Assembly (NCBI RefSeq): GCF_000014965.1
Contig: NC_008554.1
Coordinates: forward strand, 2,716,001-2,780,000
DNA from: Syntrophobacter fumaroxidans MPOB
GTDB lineage: Bacteria > Desulfobacterota > Syntrophobacteria > Syntrophobacterales > Syntrophobacteraceae
DNA: 64,000 bases
Direction: 5' to 3'
Part shown: in pieces, positions 1 to 8,583 of the stretch
Layout of the letters: each line of letters opens with the position of its first letter
How positions within the stretch are numbered: the first letter of the stretch is position 1
Notes under the pieces: model-generated
The model's input: only the letters and a program-made list of their open reading frames with translations
The model's database searches: none
Told to the model about the DNA's origin: nothing
Made by a program: the position numbers and the translations under genes

Positions 1-1040
1 TCCTCGTACCCGAAAAGCTCCGATTCCATCAGGGCTTCCGGGATCGCCCCGCAGTTCACCCTGATCAACGTGCCGTTACCGCCGCTCATGCCGTGGATGT
101 AACGGACCAGGACGTCTTTGCCGACCCCGGTTTCACCCGAGATCAGGATCGTCGCTTCCGAAGCGGCGGTTTGCGCCGCCGCCTCCAGTACCTGTTTCAT
201 CGCCCGGCTGCGGGCGATAATGCCGTTGTCGTCGGATTGTTGCTGGCGCAGGAGTTTGAGTTCGTCCCTGAAACGGCGGCTGCTGGCCTCGCTTTTTTCC
301 AGCTCCGTCCTGTACCGGTTCAGCTCGGTGATGTCGCGGACATTGGATATTATGCGCCAGATCCTTCCATCGGCGCCAAAAACGGGGTTGGCCGTGACCA
401 GGGCGACTTTCATGGTCCTGGTCGTATACATGATGGTGACCGGTTCTCTTTTTTCGATGACGTGGATGGCGGCGGAGTCGGTATAGATGCCGTCGGCCAC
501 AAGATCGTACACCGTGCGGCCGATGACTTCCTCCCGCTTAATCCCGGAAAAATCCTCCCACGATTTGCTCACTCGAAGGGTGACGCCCTTGCCGTCCATA
601 ATCCAGACCCCATCGTGGGAGTGGTCGAGCAGCGCTTCGAGCTCCTTCTCCTTTTGCCGCGCCTCCATCAGCTGCTGCTTTACCCGGCCGTCCCTGGTGA
701 TGTCGACGTAGACCCCCAGGGCCCCGCTCACTTTCCCGCCCTCGTCCATCACCGGGTGATGTCTGGCGAGCAAGTGCCGCCCATTGCGATGTTCGGACAC
801 GGGGCCCAAGGGTTGGCCGGTTTTCAGCACGTCGGCAAGAGCGGAATCGACCAGGGTTGCAGACAACGGCTCCCCGACGATCTCCTCTCCACTGAGGCCG
901 AAGAGGATTTCGGCGACCGCATTGATCCGGACAATCCTGGCCTGGCTGTCGATCACCACGATCCCGGCCTGGACCAATTCAAGGACAGTGTCCAGGAGGT
1001 TGGCTCCCTGTTCCATGTCTTTCTTGTCAGACTTCAACAT
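1..1040 (-). CDS. PAS-domain sigma-54-dependent transcriptional activator (truncated by window edge)
   Basis: About 346 residues are visible before the window edge. The N-terminal half has two PAS-like sensor segments (roughly residues 10-130 and 135-240), then a short coiled-coil linker, then the start of an AAA+ domain. That domain shows the Walker A GETGVGKD and the NCGAIPEALMESELFG stretch that precedes the GAFTGA loop of sigma-54 activators. The rest of the AAA+ domain and the DNA-binding domain lie outside the window. The ATG at 1038-1040 overlaps the end of the small gene upstream, so it is the last visible gene of the operon. A perfect sigma-54 promoter at the operon head (12066-12081) makes this the likely cognate activator, possibly autoregulated. 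PAS domains suggest sensing of a small molecule or redox state; the ligand is unknown. Confidence 0.9.
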   Translation of the reverse strand, partial: MLKSDKKDMEQGANLLDTVLELVQAGIVVIDSQARIVRINAVAEILFGLSGEEIVGEPLSATLVDSALADVLKTGQPLGPVSEHRNGRHLLARHHPVMDEGGKVSGALGVYVDITRDGRVKQQLMEARQKEKELEALLDHSHDGVWIMDGKGVTLRVSKSWEDFSGIKREEVIGRTVYDLVADGIYTDSAAIHVIEKREPVTIMYTTRTMKVALVTANPVFGADGRIWRIISNVRDITELNRYRTELEKSEASSRRFRDELKLLRQQQSDDNGIIARSRAMKQVLEAAAQTAASEATILISGETGVGKDVLVRYIHGMSGGNGTLIRVNCGAIPEALMESELFGYE

Positions 1041-1230
1041 CTTCCTCAAAGAACCCCCGGAACAGATAGTGAATGGCAGTTGTGGCAACCCCCCAGACAA
1101 GGCCGTACACCCAGTATCCCCAGCGGAATCCCGTCGGCCCGGCCACGAAGATAACGGTCAAGAACAGCAACGCCACCCACGCGGCGAGCACGCGCGGCAT
1201 CCGCGTCCTGCGCATCTTCATGGAAATCAC
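1027..1230 (-). CDS. small two-helix membrane protein, unknown function
   Basis: This 67-residue product has a basic N-terminus and two hydrophobic helices (about residues 13-32 and 37-58), ending in an acidic tail (FFEEDVEV). It starts at GTG within a GTGA overlap with the stop of the preceding small gene and overlaps the start of the sigma-54 activator by 14 bp. Translational coupling on both sides supports it being real. I do not recognise the family. From position it may be an accessory of the ABC transporter, or may link it to the regulator; both ideas are inference. Confidence 0.65.
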   Translation of the reverse strand: MISMKMRRTRMPRVLAAWVALLFLTVIFVAGPTGFRWGYWVYGLVWGVATTAIHYLFRGFFEEDVEV

Positions 1231-1415
1231 TTCCCGGGAGCCGCGGTGGTGGTGTCTCTGCCCGGCATGGCGCCTCCCACCATCAACCCCGACTGTGCGC
1301 CCAGCAGTTGCAGTGAGAAATAAAGCAGCACACCGAAAATCGCGGCGTAAACGCTGCCCCTAAGAATTCTTTTCCAGGGTTTGCGGCTTCTTCTGTAAAC
1401 GTCAGCGTATCCCAT
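1227..1415 (-). CDS. small single-helix membrane protein, unknown function
   Basis: This 62-residue product has a very basic start (YRRSRKPWKRILRG) followed by one hydrophobic helix (about residues 22-40) and a short polar tail, which suggests an inner-membrane protein with its N-terminus in the cytoplasm. A GGGAGG Shine-Dalgarno lies just before the ATG. It begins 23 bp after the ABC ATPase gene, and its stop overlaps the next start. No family is recognised; the pair of tiny membrane proteins appears to belong to the operon. Confidence 0.65.
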   Translation of the reverse strand: MGYADVYRRSRKPWKRILRGSVYAAIFGVLLYFSLQLLGAQSGLMVGGAMPGRDTTTAAPGK

Positions 1416-1438
1416 CCCGTTGCCTCCCTTGCACGGTT

Positions 1439-2278
1439 CTATTTTGTCCGTTTCTCCTTGGCCTTGACAAAAGCGGAGAACGCCTTCTGAGCTTCTTCAT
1501 CCACCGTTTCGATGGCTTCGCGCTGCAACTCGACGAAATTCGACGTCGTGAGATGTTCGAATTTGCGCGGGCGAGGCAGGTCGATGACCATCCTTTTCTT
1601 CACGGTCGCGGGCGCGACGGTAAGAAAATAGGCCACGTCCCCCACGAAGATCGCCTCTTCCAGTTCCGCGGTAACGAACAGAATCGTGGTCCCCGAGTGT
1701 TCGAACAGCTTGATGATGTATTCCTGCATGATGGAGCGCGTCATGGCGTCCAGGCCGCGAAAGGGCTCATCCATCAGCAGGACTTTGGGTTGATTGATCA
1801 GCGCGCGGATCAATTCGGCGCGCCGCTGCATGCCGCCGGAGAGCTGGCTTGGGTATTTTTCCTCGAACCCGGTGAGGCCCACCATGTTGATGAGTTCCTC
1901 GGCCCTGTCGGCAACCTCGCCCATCAAGTCCTTCCCCTGGACCTTCGGACCATAGAGGGTATTCTCCCAGAGCGTCATCCACGGCAGCAACGCGGTTTCC
2001 TGAAACACGACGAGTCTGTCCGCCCCCGGACCGCTGACGGGCACGCCGTCGATGAGGCACTCCCCCATGTCCGGCACGGTGTAACCGGCCAGCAGATTGA
2101 TGATGGACGTCTTGCCGCACCCGGAAGGACCGCAGAAGCAGGTAAAAGACCCCTTTTCAACCTTGAAGGACACATTGTCCAGGACTTCCTTCCCTTCGCC
2201 GAAGGAGTAATAGACACCCCTCATCTCCATCTCACCGGGTTCAACCCCTGTCACCGTGTTAAGTGCGGGTAAACTCAT
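1439..2278 (-). CDS. ABC transporter ATPase, SsuB/TauB/NrtD type, degenerate H-loop
   Basis: The 279-residue nucleotide-binding protein belongs to the nitrate/sulfonate/taurine importer family. It has Walker A (GPSGCGKTS), a Q-loop (VVFQET), a good signature (LSGGMQRR) and Walker B (LLMDEPF). The H-loop, normally VTHD, reads VTAE, so the switch histidine is alanine. The second ATPase of the operon (3254-4087) keeps its histidine but has a poor signature. The two defects fall in the same composite site of a heterodimer, so these two proteins probably pair. The start has an AAGGAGG ribosome site 5 bases upstream, and the gene follows its permease by 9 bp. It energises import at the inner membrane; the substrate is unknown. 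Confidence 0.92.
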   Translation of the reverse strand: MSLPALNTVTGVEPGEMEMRGVYYSFGEGKEVLDNVSFKVEKGSFTCFCGPSGCGKTSIINLLAGYTVPDMGECLIDGVPVSGPGADRLVVFQETALLPWMTLWENTLYGPKVQGKDLMGEVADRAEELINMVGLTGFEEKYPSQLSGGMQRRAELIRALINQPKVLLMDEPFRGLDAMTRSIMQEYIIKLFEHSGTTILFVTAELEEAIFVGDVAYFLTVAPATVKKRMVIDLPRPRKFEHLTTSNFVELQREAIETVDEEAQKAFSAFVKAKEKRTK

Positions 2279-2287
2279 TGGTCCTCC

Positions 2288-3232
2288 TTAGAAAAGGCTT
2301 CGCCACGGCATGGCTTTGGTGGCGAGATACCTCAGAACAGTGCTGGAAAGATACCCACAGGCCCCGATGATGAACATCCCGAGGATGATTCGGGGATAGG
2401 CGATCAGAATGTACGACTCCCACGTCATGTACCCCAGCCCGTAGCCGCCGGCCACCATTTCCGCGGCGACCACCATGACCCACGCCAGGCCCATCCCCAC
2501 GGTCATTCCCGTGAAGATCGAGGGCAGCGCGCCGGGCAGAATGATGTCGAAAAAGATGTGACGCGGTTTGGACCCCAGGGACAGGGCACCCTGGATGTAG
2601 TCCGCGCGAACGCTTTCCACCCCCAGGAGCGTGTTCAGAACGATGGGGTAGAACGCCCCGAGGAACACCAGGAAAACGATGCTGTGCTCGGTGAGCGGAA
2701 ACATGATCACGGACAGGGGTATCCAGGAAATCACCGGAATCGGTCTCAAGCTTTCAAAGGTGGGAAACGTGAAATTCTTGAAGGTGCGATTCCACCCCAT
2801 CATCAAACCCAGGGGGATGCCGATCAGGCACGCGATCATGAACCCGAGGTAGATTCGCCCCATGCTGAAGATCACGCACATGAGACAGTGCGTGCTGGGA
2901 ATAAAGGCGACCGCTTCCTTCCAGACCTCGTTCGGGGAAGGAACCCGCGTGAAGGGAGGGATTTTGTACGTGGTGACCAACTGCCAGAGGATGACAATGA
3001 TGACAAGAGACAGTATCTTTCGAAGGTTCGAGTAATTGAACATACCACGGACGCTGCGCCGCAGGAACTTTTCAAGGGCGGAATACTCCCTGTACGCCCC
3101 GATCCTGTTGCTCCAGTCCACCTGCCCGCCGTTGTCAGCCGCTTTACCGGCCCCCAAGGCTTCTTGTTCGGATTCGATTCTTATTGTGGTTTCCTGTGCC
3201 ACTTCGGCCCCCTCACTTTCCGTTGGTTCCAT
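2288..3232 (-). CDS. ABC transporter permease, SsuC/TauC type
   Basis: The 314-residue inner-membrane permease has a polar cytoplasmic N-terminal extension of about 80 residues and then six or so hydrophobic helices. The ATPase-docking EAA-like loop is visible as ALSLGSKPRHIFFD followed by ILPGALPSIF. It lies between the two ATPase genes. It is related to, but clearly different from, the permease at 4133-5005, which fits a heterodimeric channel rather than two separate transporters. The long N-terminal extension is unusual for the family, whose members usually start close to the first helix. Confidence 0.9.
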   Translation of the reverse strand: MEPTESEGAEVAQETTIRIESEQEALGAGKAADNGGQVDWSNRIGAYREYSALEKFLRRSVRGMFNYSNLRKILSLVIIVILWQLVTTYKIPPFTRVPSPNEVWKEAVAFIPSTHCLMCVIFSMGRIYLGFMIACLIGIPLGLMMGWNRTFKNFTFPTFESLRPIPVISWIPLSVIMFPLTEHSIVFLVFLGAFYPIVLNTLLGVESVRADYIQGALSLGSKPRHIFFDIILPGALPSIFTGMTVGMGLAWVMVVAAEMVAGGYGLGYMTWESYILIAYPRIILGMFIIGACGYLSSTVLRYLATKAMPWRSLF

Positions 3233-3253
3233 TGGATGCCCCGACGATCGGTT

Positions 3254-4087
3254 CTACTTGGCCATTTCACGCTCGCCCCGCTCGAAAGCCTTTTGAGCCT
3301 CCTCGTGAACGGCGTCGAGGGCCTCGTTCCGGAGTTGGATAAACCTGTCGGTCACCTTGGTCTTCAAATTCCGCGGCCGGGGAAGATCCACCTCGATCAT
3401 CTGCTTGAGACGCCCGGGCCTCGTTGTCATCACAAAGACCCTGTCCGCCAGGAAAATGGCCTCATCGAGGTCGTGAGTGATGAACATGATGGTCTTGCCG
3501 GTGGCATCGAACAGATCGAGAAGGTACTGATGCATGACCGACTTGGTCATGGCGTCGAGTGCCCGGAAGGGTTCGTCCAGGAGCAGTATTTTGGGTTCGT
3601 TGACCAGTGCCCGGACAATCTCGACCCGTCTCTGCATCCCGGAGGAGATGTTCATGGGATATTCGTTTTCGCAGCCTTCGAGACCCGCGATTTTCAATAT
3701 TTCCTTTCCCTTCTCGACAGCCTCATCCCGAGACATGGTCCCCTGCATCACCGGTCCCCAGCACACGTTTTCAAGAACGGTCCTCCACGGGAACAGCGCC
3801 CCGTGCTGAAAGACCACGACCCTGTCGGGCCCGGGAGTGAGACGGATCGAGGGAGAGGCGACACAGGCCCCATCTACCCATATTTCGCCCTCGGTGGGAG
3901 TGTCGAAGCCCGCGATCATGTTGAGCAACGTGGTCTTCCCACAGCCCGAGGGTCCGACGATGGCCAGAAAGGATCCCGCTTCGATCTCGAAGCTGCAATC
4001 GGCCACGGCGAGCACGTTCACTCCCAGCGGGTCGTACACCAGGCTCACATGCTTGGCTACGACGTTGCCTTCTGTTGCCTTTGCCAT
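3254..4087 (-). CDS. ABC transporter ATPase, SsuB/TauB/NrtD type, degenerate signature
   Basis: The 277-residue nucleotide-binding protein has Walker A (GPSGCGKTT), a Q-loop (VVFQHG), Walker B (LLLDEPF) and an intact switch histidine (FITHDLDEA). Its ABC signature is ISSGM in place of LSGGQ/M. With the ATPase at 1439-2278 (good signature, no histidine), it would form one canonical site (Walker and His from this protein, signature from the partner) and one degenerate site. It sits between the two permeases, with its start 45 bp after the upstream permease stop. Family assignment is firm; the transported substrate is not predictable from sequence. Confidence 0.92.
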   Translation of the reverse strand: MAKATEGNVVAKHVSLVYDPLGVNVLAVADCSFEIEAGSFLAIVGPSGCGKTTLLNMIAGFDTPTEGEIWVDGACVASPSIRLTPGPDRVVVFQHGALFPWRTVLENVCWGPVMQGTMSRDEAVEKGKEILKIAGLEGCENEYPMNISSGMQRRVEIVRALVNEPKILLLDEPFRALDAMTKSVMHQYLLDLFDATGKTIMFITHDLDEAIFLADRVFVMTTRPGRLKQMIEVDLPRPRNLKTKVTDRFIQLRNEALDAVHEEAQKAFERGEREMAK

Positions 4088-4132
4088 TATTTGTCACCCC
4101 TGAGTGAGAGTCATGTTCGGAGTTTGCGGAAT

Positions 4133-5005
4133 CTAAGCCGTGTAGACTTTCCGCCACGCCAGGTACTTGTTCGCAATTCCACGAAGGATGGCGCTGCAGA
4201 CGTATCCCAGCACCCCGATACTGGCCATGGCCAGGATCACTTCCGGGAACCGTATGAGACTGTAGCTCTCCCACGCAAGGTACCCGAGCCCGTACTGCCC
4301 GGCGATCATTTCGGCCGCAACCACTGTCTGCCACGCGATCCCCATGCCGAGGGCAAGCCCCATGAAGATCGAGGGAAGGGAACCGGGCAGGAGGATGTGG
4401 CGAAAAACCTGGCGTGGATTGGCGCCAAGACACCACGCCGCCCTGAACAGGGACTGATCTATGGACTCGGCTCCGAGCTTTGCGTTCAGGGCCACCACGA
4501 AGAAGGCGCCCGTAAACGTAATGAACACGATGCTGTATTCCATCTGGGCAAAGATGATGATCGAAAGCGGAACCCAGGCAACGGGCGGGACGGACCGGAA
4601 GAGTTCGAACCCGGGCATTGTCAGGTCCCGCACAATGCGGTTCCACCCCATGGTGAGCCCAAGTGGGATGGCTATCGCGGACGCGGTGCAGAAACCCAGG
4701 AGGACACGAAACAAGCTGTGGTAGACGCTCTTGTAATACCACGGGTCCATGACCGTCTTGATGGACTGGACCAAAGTGTCCCACGGGCTGGGAAGTTTCG
4801 ACATGATCGTCTGGGAGCAGATGTGCCAGAAGATCACAAAGGCTACGCCGCCCAGAATACCGGTGATCACCTGGCTTCTTTTCAGTCTCTTCTGCTCCTG
4901 GCTCCGTTTCAAATAGACCTCTTCGTAACGAGCCTTGACGGACGCCCGCATGTGGCTCGTAACGATATTTTCCTTGCTTTGCCGATCCTGTGGCGAGTTG
5001 GACAT
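4133..5005 (-). CDS. ABC transporter permease, SsuC/TauC type
   Basis: The 290-residue permease has a basic cytoplasmic N-terminus of about 45 residues and then multiple transmembrane helices. The EAA loop reads AAWCLGANPRQVFRH followed by ILLPGSLPSIF. It is the first transport gene after the binding protein, separated from it by a 148-bp gap holding a strong hairpin. A GAGGAG ribosome site precedes the ATG. It probably pairs with the permease at 2288-3232. Confidence 0.9.
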   Translation of the reverse strand: MSNSPQDRQSKENIVTSHMRASVKARYEEVYLKRSQEQKRLKRSQVITGILGGVAFVIFWHICSQTIMSKLPSPWDTLVQSIKTVMDPWYYKSVYHSLFRVLLGFCTASAIAIPLGLTMGWNRIVRDLTMPGFELFRSVPPVAWVPLSIIIFAQMEYSIVFITFTGAFFVVALNAKLGAESIDQSLFRAAWCLGANPRQVFRHILLPGSLPSIFMGLALGMGIAWQTVVAAEMIAGQYGLGYLAWESYSLIRFPEVILAMASIGVLGYVCSAILRGIANKYLAWRKVYTA

Positions 5006-5067
5006 GCCCTGTTACTCCTCAGCGTTGGAATACGCCCTGCCTGGAAAAACTATTCTTGCGGTATGAG

Positions 5068-5103
5068 TGCGGGGCGTGCCGGTCCCCCCCCAGGGAGCGG
5101 CAC
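5068..5103 (-). promoter_or_regulatory. intercistronic stem-loop after the binding-protein gene
   Basis: A GC-rich inverted repeat (arm TGCGGGGCGTGCCG against CGGCACGCCCGCA, one extra G in one arm, C-rich loop) lies between the binding-protein stop and the first permease. Such hairpins often protect the 3' end of highly expressed binding-protein mRNA or reduce read-through. There is no clear U-tract, so it is not a standard terminator. Confidence 0.6.
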
Positions 5104-5153
5104 GCCCGCACCTTTCCCGAAAGCGCGTGGGACTTTGTACCTGCCGCGACGAA

Positions 5154-6491
5154 TCAGGCTTTACTTGCGTTCCACGGTTTCTCTTTCAATTCAATCTTTT
5201 CATAGGTTTTCCAGGTATGCGGCTTGATTTGATCCGGTCGAGCCTCTTTCGGAAACCCCGGCAACTGCTCGGAGGTCCATTGCCCCTGGGCCTTGAGCTC
5301 CTTGATGGCCAGGCGCAAATACCTGTCATCGGCCCACTCGTCGACGAATTTATCCGGATCTTTCGTCCGGGCGCTGCGGATGATGTCGATTTCCTTCCAC
5401 ATCCGCGCCACGGCCTTGAGGTGCTTGCGGCATTCCGGAGTGATCCTTCCGTCCCAGACCATCATGTCCAGAACCACCCGGGTCACCGCGGGATGAATCT
5501 CGGAAATGTCGGTGGAAATGTAGTACGCGGCAAGGTCCCGGTCATTCATGAGCATATCTCGGGATTCTTCCTCTGCCTTGAGAAATGCCACCATGATATC
5601 GGGGCGGTCCCTGAGCCATTCGTGAATTGCCAGAAGGCTTCCCACCACCCTGTACGTGTGATCCACAGCTTCGGGGTTGTACTTCTTGCAGGTGCAGGCC
5701 ATGTCCTGACCCGTCAACCACCGCTTGGCGATCCCGCGTTGTTCGAGCCAGCTGGGATAAGGCTCCCAGGTGACTGCGGCGGTGATGTTCTGCGCCCTGA
5801 GGTTCGTGATCTGGAGCTCCGTCGACTGGTCCAGGATGTTTGTCTTCACTCCCGTCTGCTCGGACCATGCGAGTATCTGCCTGTGCGAGAACGACCCCAC
5901 GGGGGTCCCCACGTTCTTCCCTGCCAGGTCCTTGGCCTCTTTGAATTTCCCCTCCTCGAGCAATTTCTGATCGATGCAGATTGCCCCGGCTTCGCCGACG
6001 TCGTAGCCCGTGACGGATATGAGGTCGCACGGCACCGTGTCGCCGCTCCTCATGGCCGGCGTTTCAGCCATGTACCCAAACTGGTTCTTGCCCGCATACA
6101 TGTTGTTGTTGATAAGAGGCCCCGAAAGCGATCTGAACCAGACGACGTTGCTTCCCTGGGGAAGATATTTCTTCCAGAGCTGGGCCTGTTTGTTGATGGA
6201 GGAAGTCCAGTAAGGGGTGCAGTAAGGCTGATAGCCCACGGTCAACGTAACGGGCTCTCCGATCTTCCCGTACTTTCCGGTGGGCTTTCCATACTTGGCC
6301 GCAATTTCCATCAGCTCGTCCGATACTTTCTTTTCGGACTGGGCAAACGCCTTCCAGCCCAGCGAACCCGTTATGGGATTCCCGGGAATCATGCCCATCA
6401 CCGTGGAAAAGGCAAATCCCATTCCAGAATATTTTAGAAATGCTCTCCGGCTGTCATCTATCGTTTTTTGGATCTTTTTTTCTTCGCTCAT
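5154..6491 (-). CDS. Tat-exported ABC substrate-binding protein, NrtA/SsuA-like
   Basis: The 445-residue product carries a twin-arginine signal (SRRAFLK, residues 14-20) followed by a hydrophobic stretch. It then shows a periplasmic NMT1/NrtA-type fold with the family phrases VTLTVGYQP near the start and AVTWEPYP near the middle. Tat export suggests it folds or binds a cofactor in the cytoplasm, as CmpA/NrtA relatives do. The ATG at 6491 is chosen because AAGGAG lies 7 bases upstream; two TTG codons before it are weaker. It is the only binding protein for the two permeases and two ATPases. A Cys pair (CTCKK) in the second half may be a metal or redox feature. The ligand is unknown; nitrate, sulfonate, bicarbonate and pyrimidine-like ligands all occur in this family. 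Confidence 0.9.
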   Translation of the reverse strand: MSEEKKIQKTIDDSRRAFLKYSGMGFAFSTVMGMIPGNPITGSLGWKAFAQSEKKVSDELMEIAAKYGKPTGKYGKIGEPVTLTVGYQPYCTPYWTSSINKQAQLWKKYLPQGSNVVWFRSLSGPLINNNMYAGKNQFGYMAETPAMRSGDTVPCDLISVTGYDVGEAGAICIDQKLLEEGKFKEAKDLAGKNVGTPVGSFSHRQILAWSEQTGVKTNILDQSTELQITNLRAQNITAAVTWEPYPSWLEQRGIAKRWLTGQDMACTCKKYNPEAVDHTYRVVGSLLAIHEWLRDRPDIMVAFLKAEEESRDMLMNDRDLAAYYISTDISEIHPAVTRVVLDMMVWDGRITPECRKHLKAVARMWKEIDIIRSARTKDPDKFVDEWADDRYLRLAIKELKAQGQWTSEQLPGFPKEARPDQIKPHTWKTYEKIELKEKPWNASKA

Positions 6492-6600
6492 CAACAATCT
6501 CCTTTGACTGTTTCCACAGGCACATCCAATGGAAATGCAACAAAAGCAGTTCGATTACCCGCACGAAAAACGCCGCTCACAAGCAGCGTCCGGAGATGCG

Positions 6601-7113
6601 TCAGATCGTCGAGTGTTGGATTCCGACCTCCTTGCAGACCATTTGGTAGATATCTTCCGCCGTTTCCCCAACGGATCGGGCAACGCAGACGGACAGGCCC
6701 GGGCAAATCTCCCCGGGCACCGATTCCACCTGGCACCCCAGAAGCCGCAAGGAAATGCCCTTGCGTTCCTTGAGCTCTCTCAGGAAGTCGACAGCGGGAA
6801 ACTGGTGCACGCTGAAGTCCGCCCGTTTGTTCTCAGGGATGGCTTCCAGGGGAATCTCTTCAACCGTTCCAGGACTGAGGCCGAGATCCATCGCATCGAC
6901 AATGATCAGGGTCCGGGGCGCTTCGTCACCAAGAAGCGCGTCCAGCAGCAGCTCACCCGCGGCGGTTCCCGCGTCGACGGCTACCATCCCGTCGGGCAAC
7001 CGGTACCCGGTCTGCAGTCGCTCAATCACCGCGGGGCCAAAGCCGTCGTCGCCAAACAGGACGTTACCGCAACCGATGACCATGACCTCCGCACCCCGGA
7101 TCTGACGATACAT
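6601..7113 (-). CDS. [NiFe] hydrogenase maturation endopeptidase (FrhD/HycI family)
   Basis: The 170-residue protease removes the C-terminal tail of the hydrogenase large subunit after nickel insertion. The family motifs are visible: GCGNVLFGDDGFGP near the N-terminus with the first nickel-sensing Asp, IVDAMD around residue 72, and a His in SVHQFP around residue 103. It follows the large-subunit gene by 8 bp, so it is its dedicated peptidase; that subunit indeed has a cleavable tail. The 109-bp gap to the binding-protein gene has no obvious terminator. Confidence 0.9.
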   Translation of the reverse strand: MYRQIRGAEVMVIGCGNVLFGDDGFGPAVIERLQTGYRLPDGMVAVDAGTAAGELLLDALLGDEAPRTLIIVDAMDLGLSPGTVEEIPLEAIPENKRADFSVHQFPAVDFLRELKERKGISLRLLGCQVESVPGEICPGLSVCVARSVGETAEDIYQMVCKEVGIQHSTI

Positions 7114-7121
7114 CTCTTCCC

Positions 7122-8570
7122 TCAGTTTTGAATCGTTCGTATGACCTGCCCGCGAGTGTCGCGAAACTGCAGCTTCACGGGCAGCGCGCCGCCCAGCACA
7201 TGGGTGGAGCAGCTGAAACAGGGATCGTATGCCCGAATGACCATTTCAACCTTGTTGAGCGCTTCCTCGTCGGATCGACCGCCATCCAGGATTCGCCGCG
7301 CGGCCATGAGCACGTCGATGTTCATCGCCGCGCTGTTGTGCGTCGTGGCGACAATCAGGTTGACCTTGGTGATGAACCCCTTGTCGTCCGCCTCGTAGTC
7401 ATGGATGAGCGCGCCCCGGGGGGCTTCCACCACGCCGACGCCTCTTCCGGCCACGGGTGTTACGGTCTCGCGCACATTGGGATTCGTGATTTCGGGATCG
7501 CTCAGCAGCTCCACGGCGCGTTCCGAATTGTACAAAGCTTCTATCAACCTGGCCCAGTGCTGCAGGAACGAATGCTGAGGCAGCCTTCCCACCGTCTCGC
7601 GGAATTCGAGCAGTTCCTGTTGCGCAAGGGGCGTGGTGATGTGGTCGCACACATTGATGCGCGCCAGCGAGTTGGAGCGGTATACCCCAACCGGATCCTC
7701 GGGGTCGAGCGAAAGGCGCCCCGCCGATCTGACGAAGGGGAATTTCACGTAACTCCAATCCATTGCCTGTTCTTCGATGAAGTCCCTGTAGTCTTTAGGC
7801 TCGAACTCCTTGTAGTTTCCGTTGTCGCCGGGTTGCTTCAGCCTCAGCCTGCCATCGTAGAAATTCAGACCTCCATTCGCGTCGACCGTGCCGAGAAAAC
7901 CCGTCGCCAGGGAAGGCTCCTCCTTGACCTGAGGCCATTGGGGGATAAAAACCTTTTCCTTGGCAAAGTCAACCGCGAACCGCGTGAATTCGAGGACCTC
8001 CCGAGCCATGGGCAAGAGTTCCTGCCTCTGCTCCTCGCTCATGGCCCTGCTGAAACCGCCCGGCACCACTGCGTCGGGACGCGTTGCGTTGGCGGCAATG
8101 ATCCCCGTCATCTCCTGGGCCATGTGCCGGGCCCGCACCGCTCTCCTGACCAGGTCCGGATTCCTGGCGGCCAGTCCGATGATGTTTCGAACCCCGAAAT
8201 CCGCACCGGGGTCGCTGAGAAAATCCGGCGCGGCCAGGAAGAAAAAGTGCAACAGGTGGCTGTGCACGATGTGGGCGGAATAAGCGGCCTCCCTGATCTT
8301 GCGCGCCGTTTCCGGTATTTGGACGCCGAAAAGGGCATCCGCTGCTTTCGATGAAGCCATGTGGTGCGCCCACGGGCAAATACCGCAGATTGCCGTGACA
8401 ATGCGCGGCATTTCTTCGACGGGGCGGCCCACACAGAACTTCTCGAACCCCCGCATCTCGATCACCTGCACCCGCGCATCCTTGACCTTTCCGGAATCCT
8501 CGAGCACGATGGTGACCCTTGCATGACCCTCTACCCTCGTTACTGGCTCGATGACAAGCTTCTTTCCCAT
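7122..8570 (-). CDS. [NiFe] hydrogenase large subunit, Mvh/Frh-like group 3
   Basis: The 482-residue catalytic subunit has an N-terminal nickel motif (RVEGHARV, then CGICPWAHH) and a C-terminal motif DPCFSCSTH followed by a 25-residue tail removed on maturation. This matches methyl-viologen or F420-type cytoplasmic group 3 hydrogenases. The residue two before the first nickel cysteine, commonly Arg in RxCGxC, reads Ala (TAICGIC). The ATG at 8570 is chosen because AAGGAG lies just upstream and the longer frame would overlap the small-subunit gene. In archaea and sulfate reducers this subunit normally works with MvhD and HdrABC; here no hdr gene is adjacent and an AprAB-like pair takes that place. 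Confidence 0.95.
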   Translation of the reverse strand: MGKKLVIEPVTRVEGHARVTIVLEDSGKVKDARVQVIEMRGFEKFCVGRPVEEMPRIVTAICGICPWAHHMASSKAADALFGVQIPETARKIREAAYSAHIVHSHLLHFFFLAAPDFLSDPGADFGVRNIIGLAARNPDLVRRAVRARHMAQEMTGIIAANATRPDAVVPGGFSRAMSEEQRQELLPMAREVLEFTRFAVDFAKEKVFIPQWPQVKEEPSLATGFLGTVDANGGLNFYDGRLRLKQPGDNGNYKEFEPKDYRDFIEEQAMDWSYVKFPFVRSAGRLSLDPEDPVGVYRSNSLARINVCDHITTPLAQQELLEFRETVGRLPQHSFLQHWARLIEALYNSERAVELLSDPEITNPNVRETVTPVAGRGVGVVEAPRGALIHDYEADDKGFITKVNLIVATTHNSAAMNIDVLMAARRILDGGRSDEEALNKVEMVIRAYDPCFSCSTHVLGGALPVKLQFRDTRGQVIRTIQN

Positions 8571-8583
8571 ACTGCCAATCTCC

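Noticed and set aside
1439-5005. Two separate ABC importers
   Set aside because: Only one binding protein is present and the ATPase defects are complementary, so one heteromeric transporter is more likely.
2558-5227. Long plus-strand open frame of 889 codons
   Set aside because: It is antisense to three transporter genes with clear motifs; its His/Arg/Gly-rich sequence is a GC-codon shadow.
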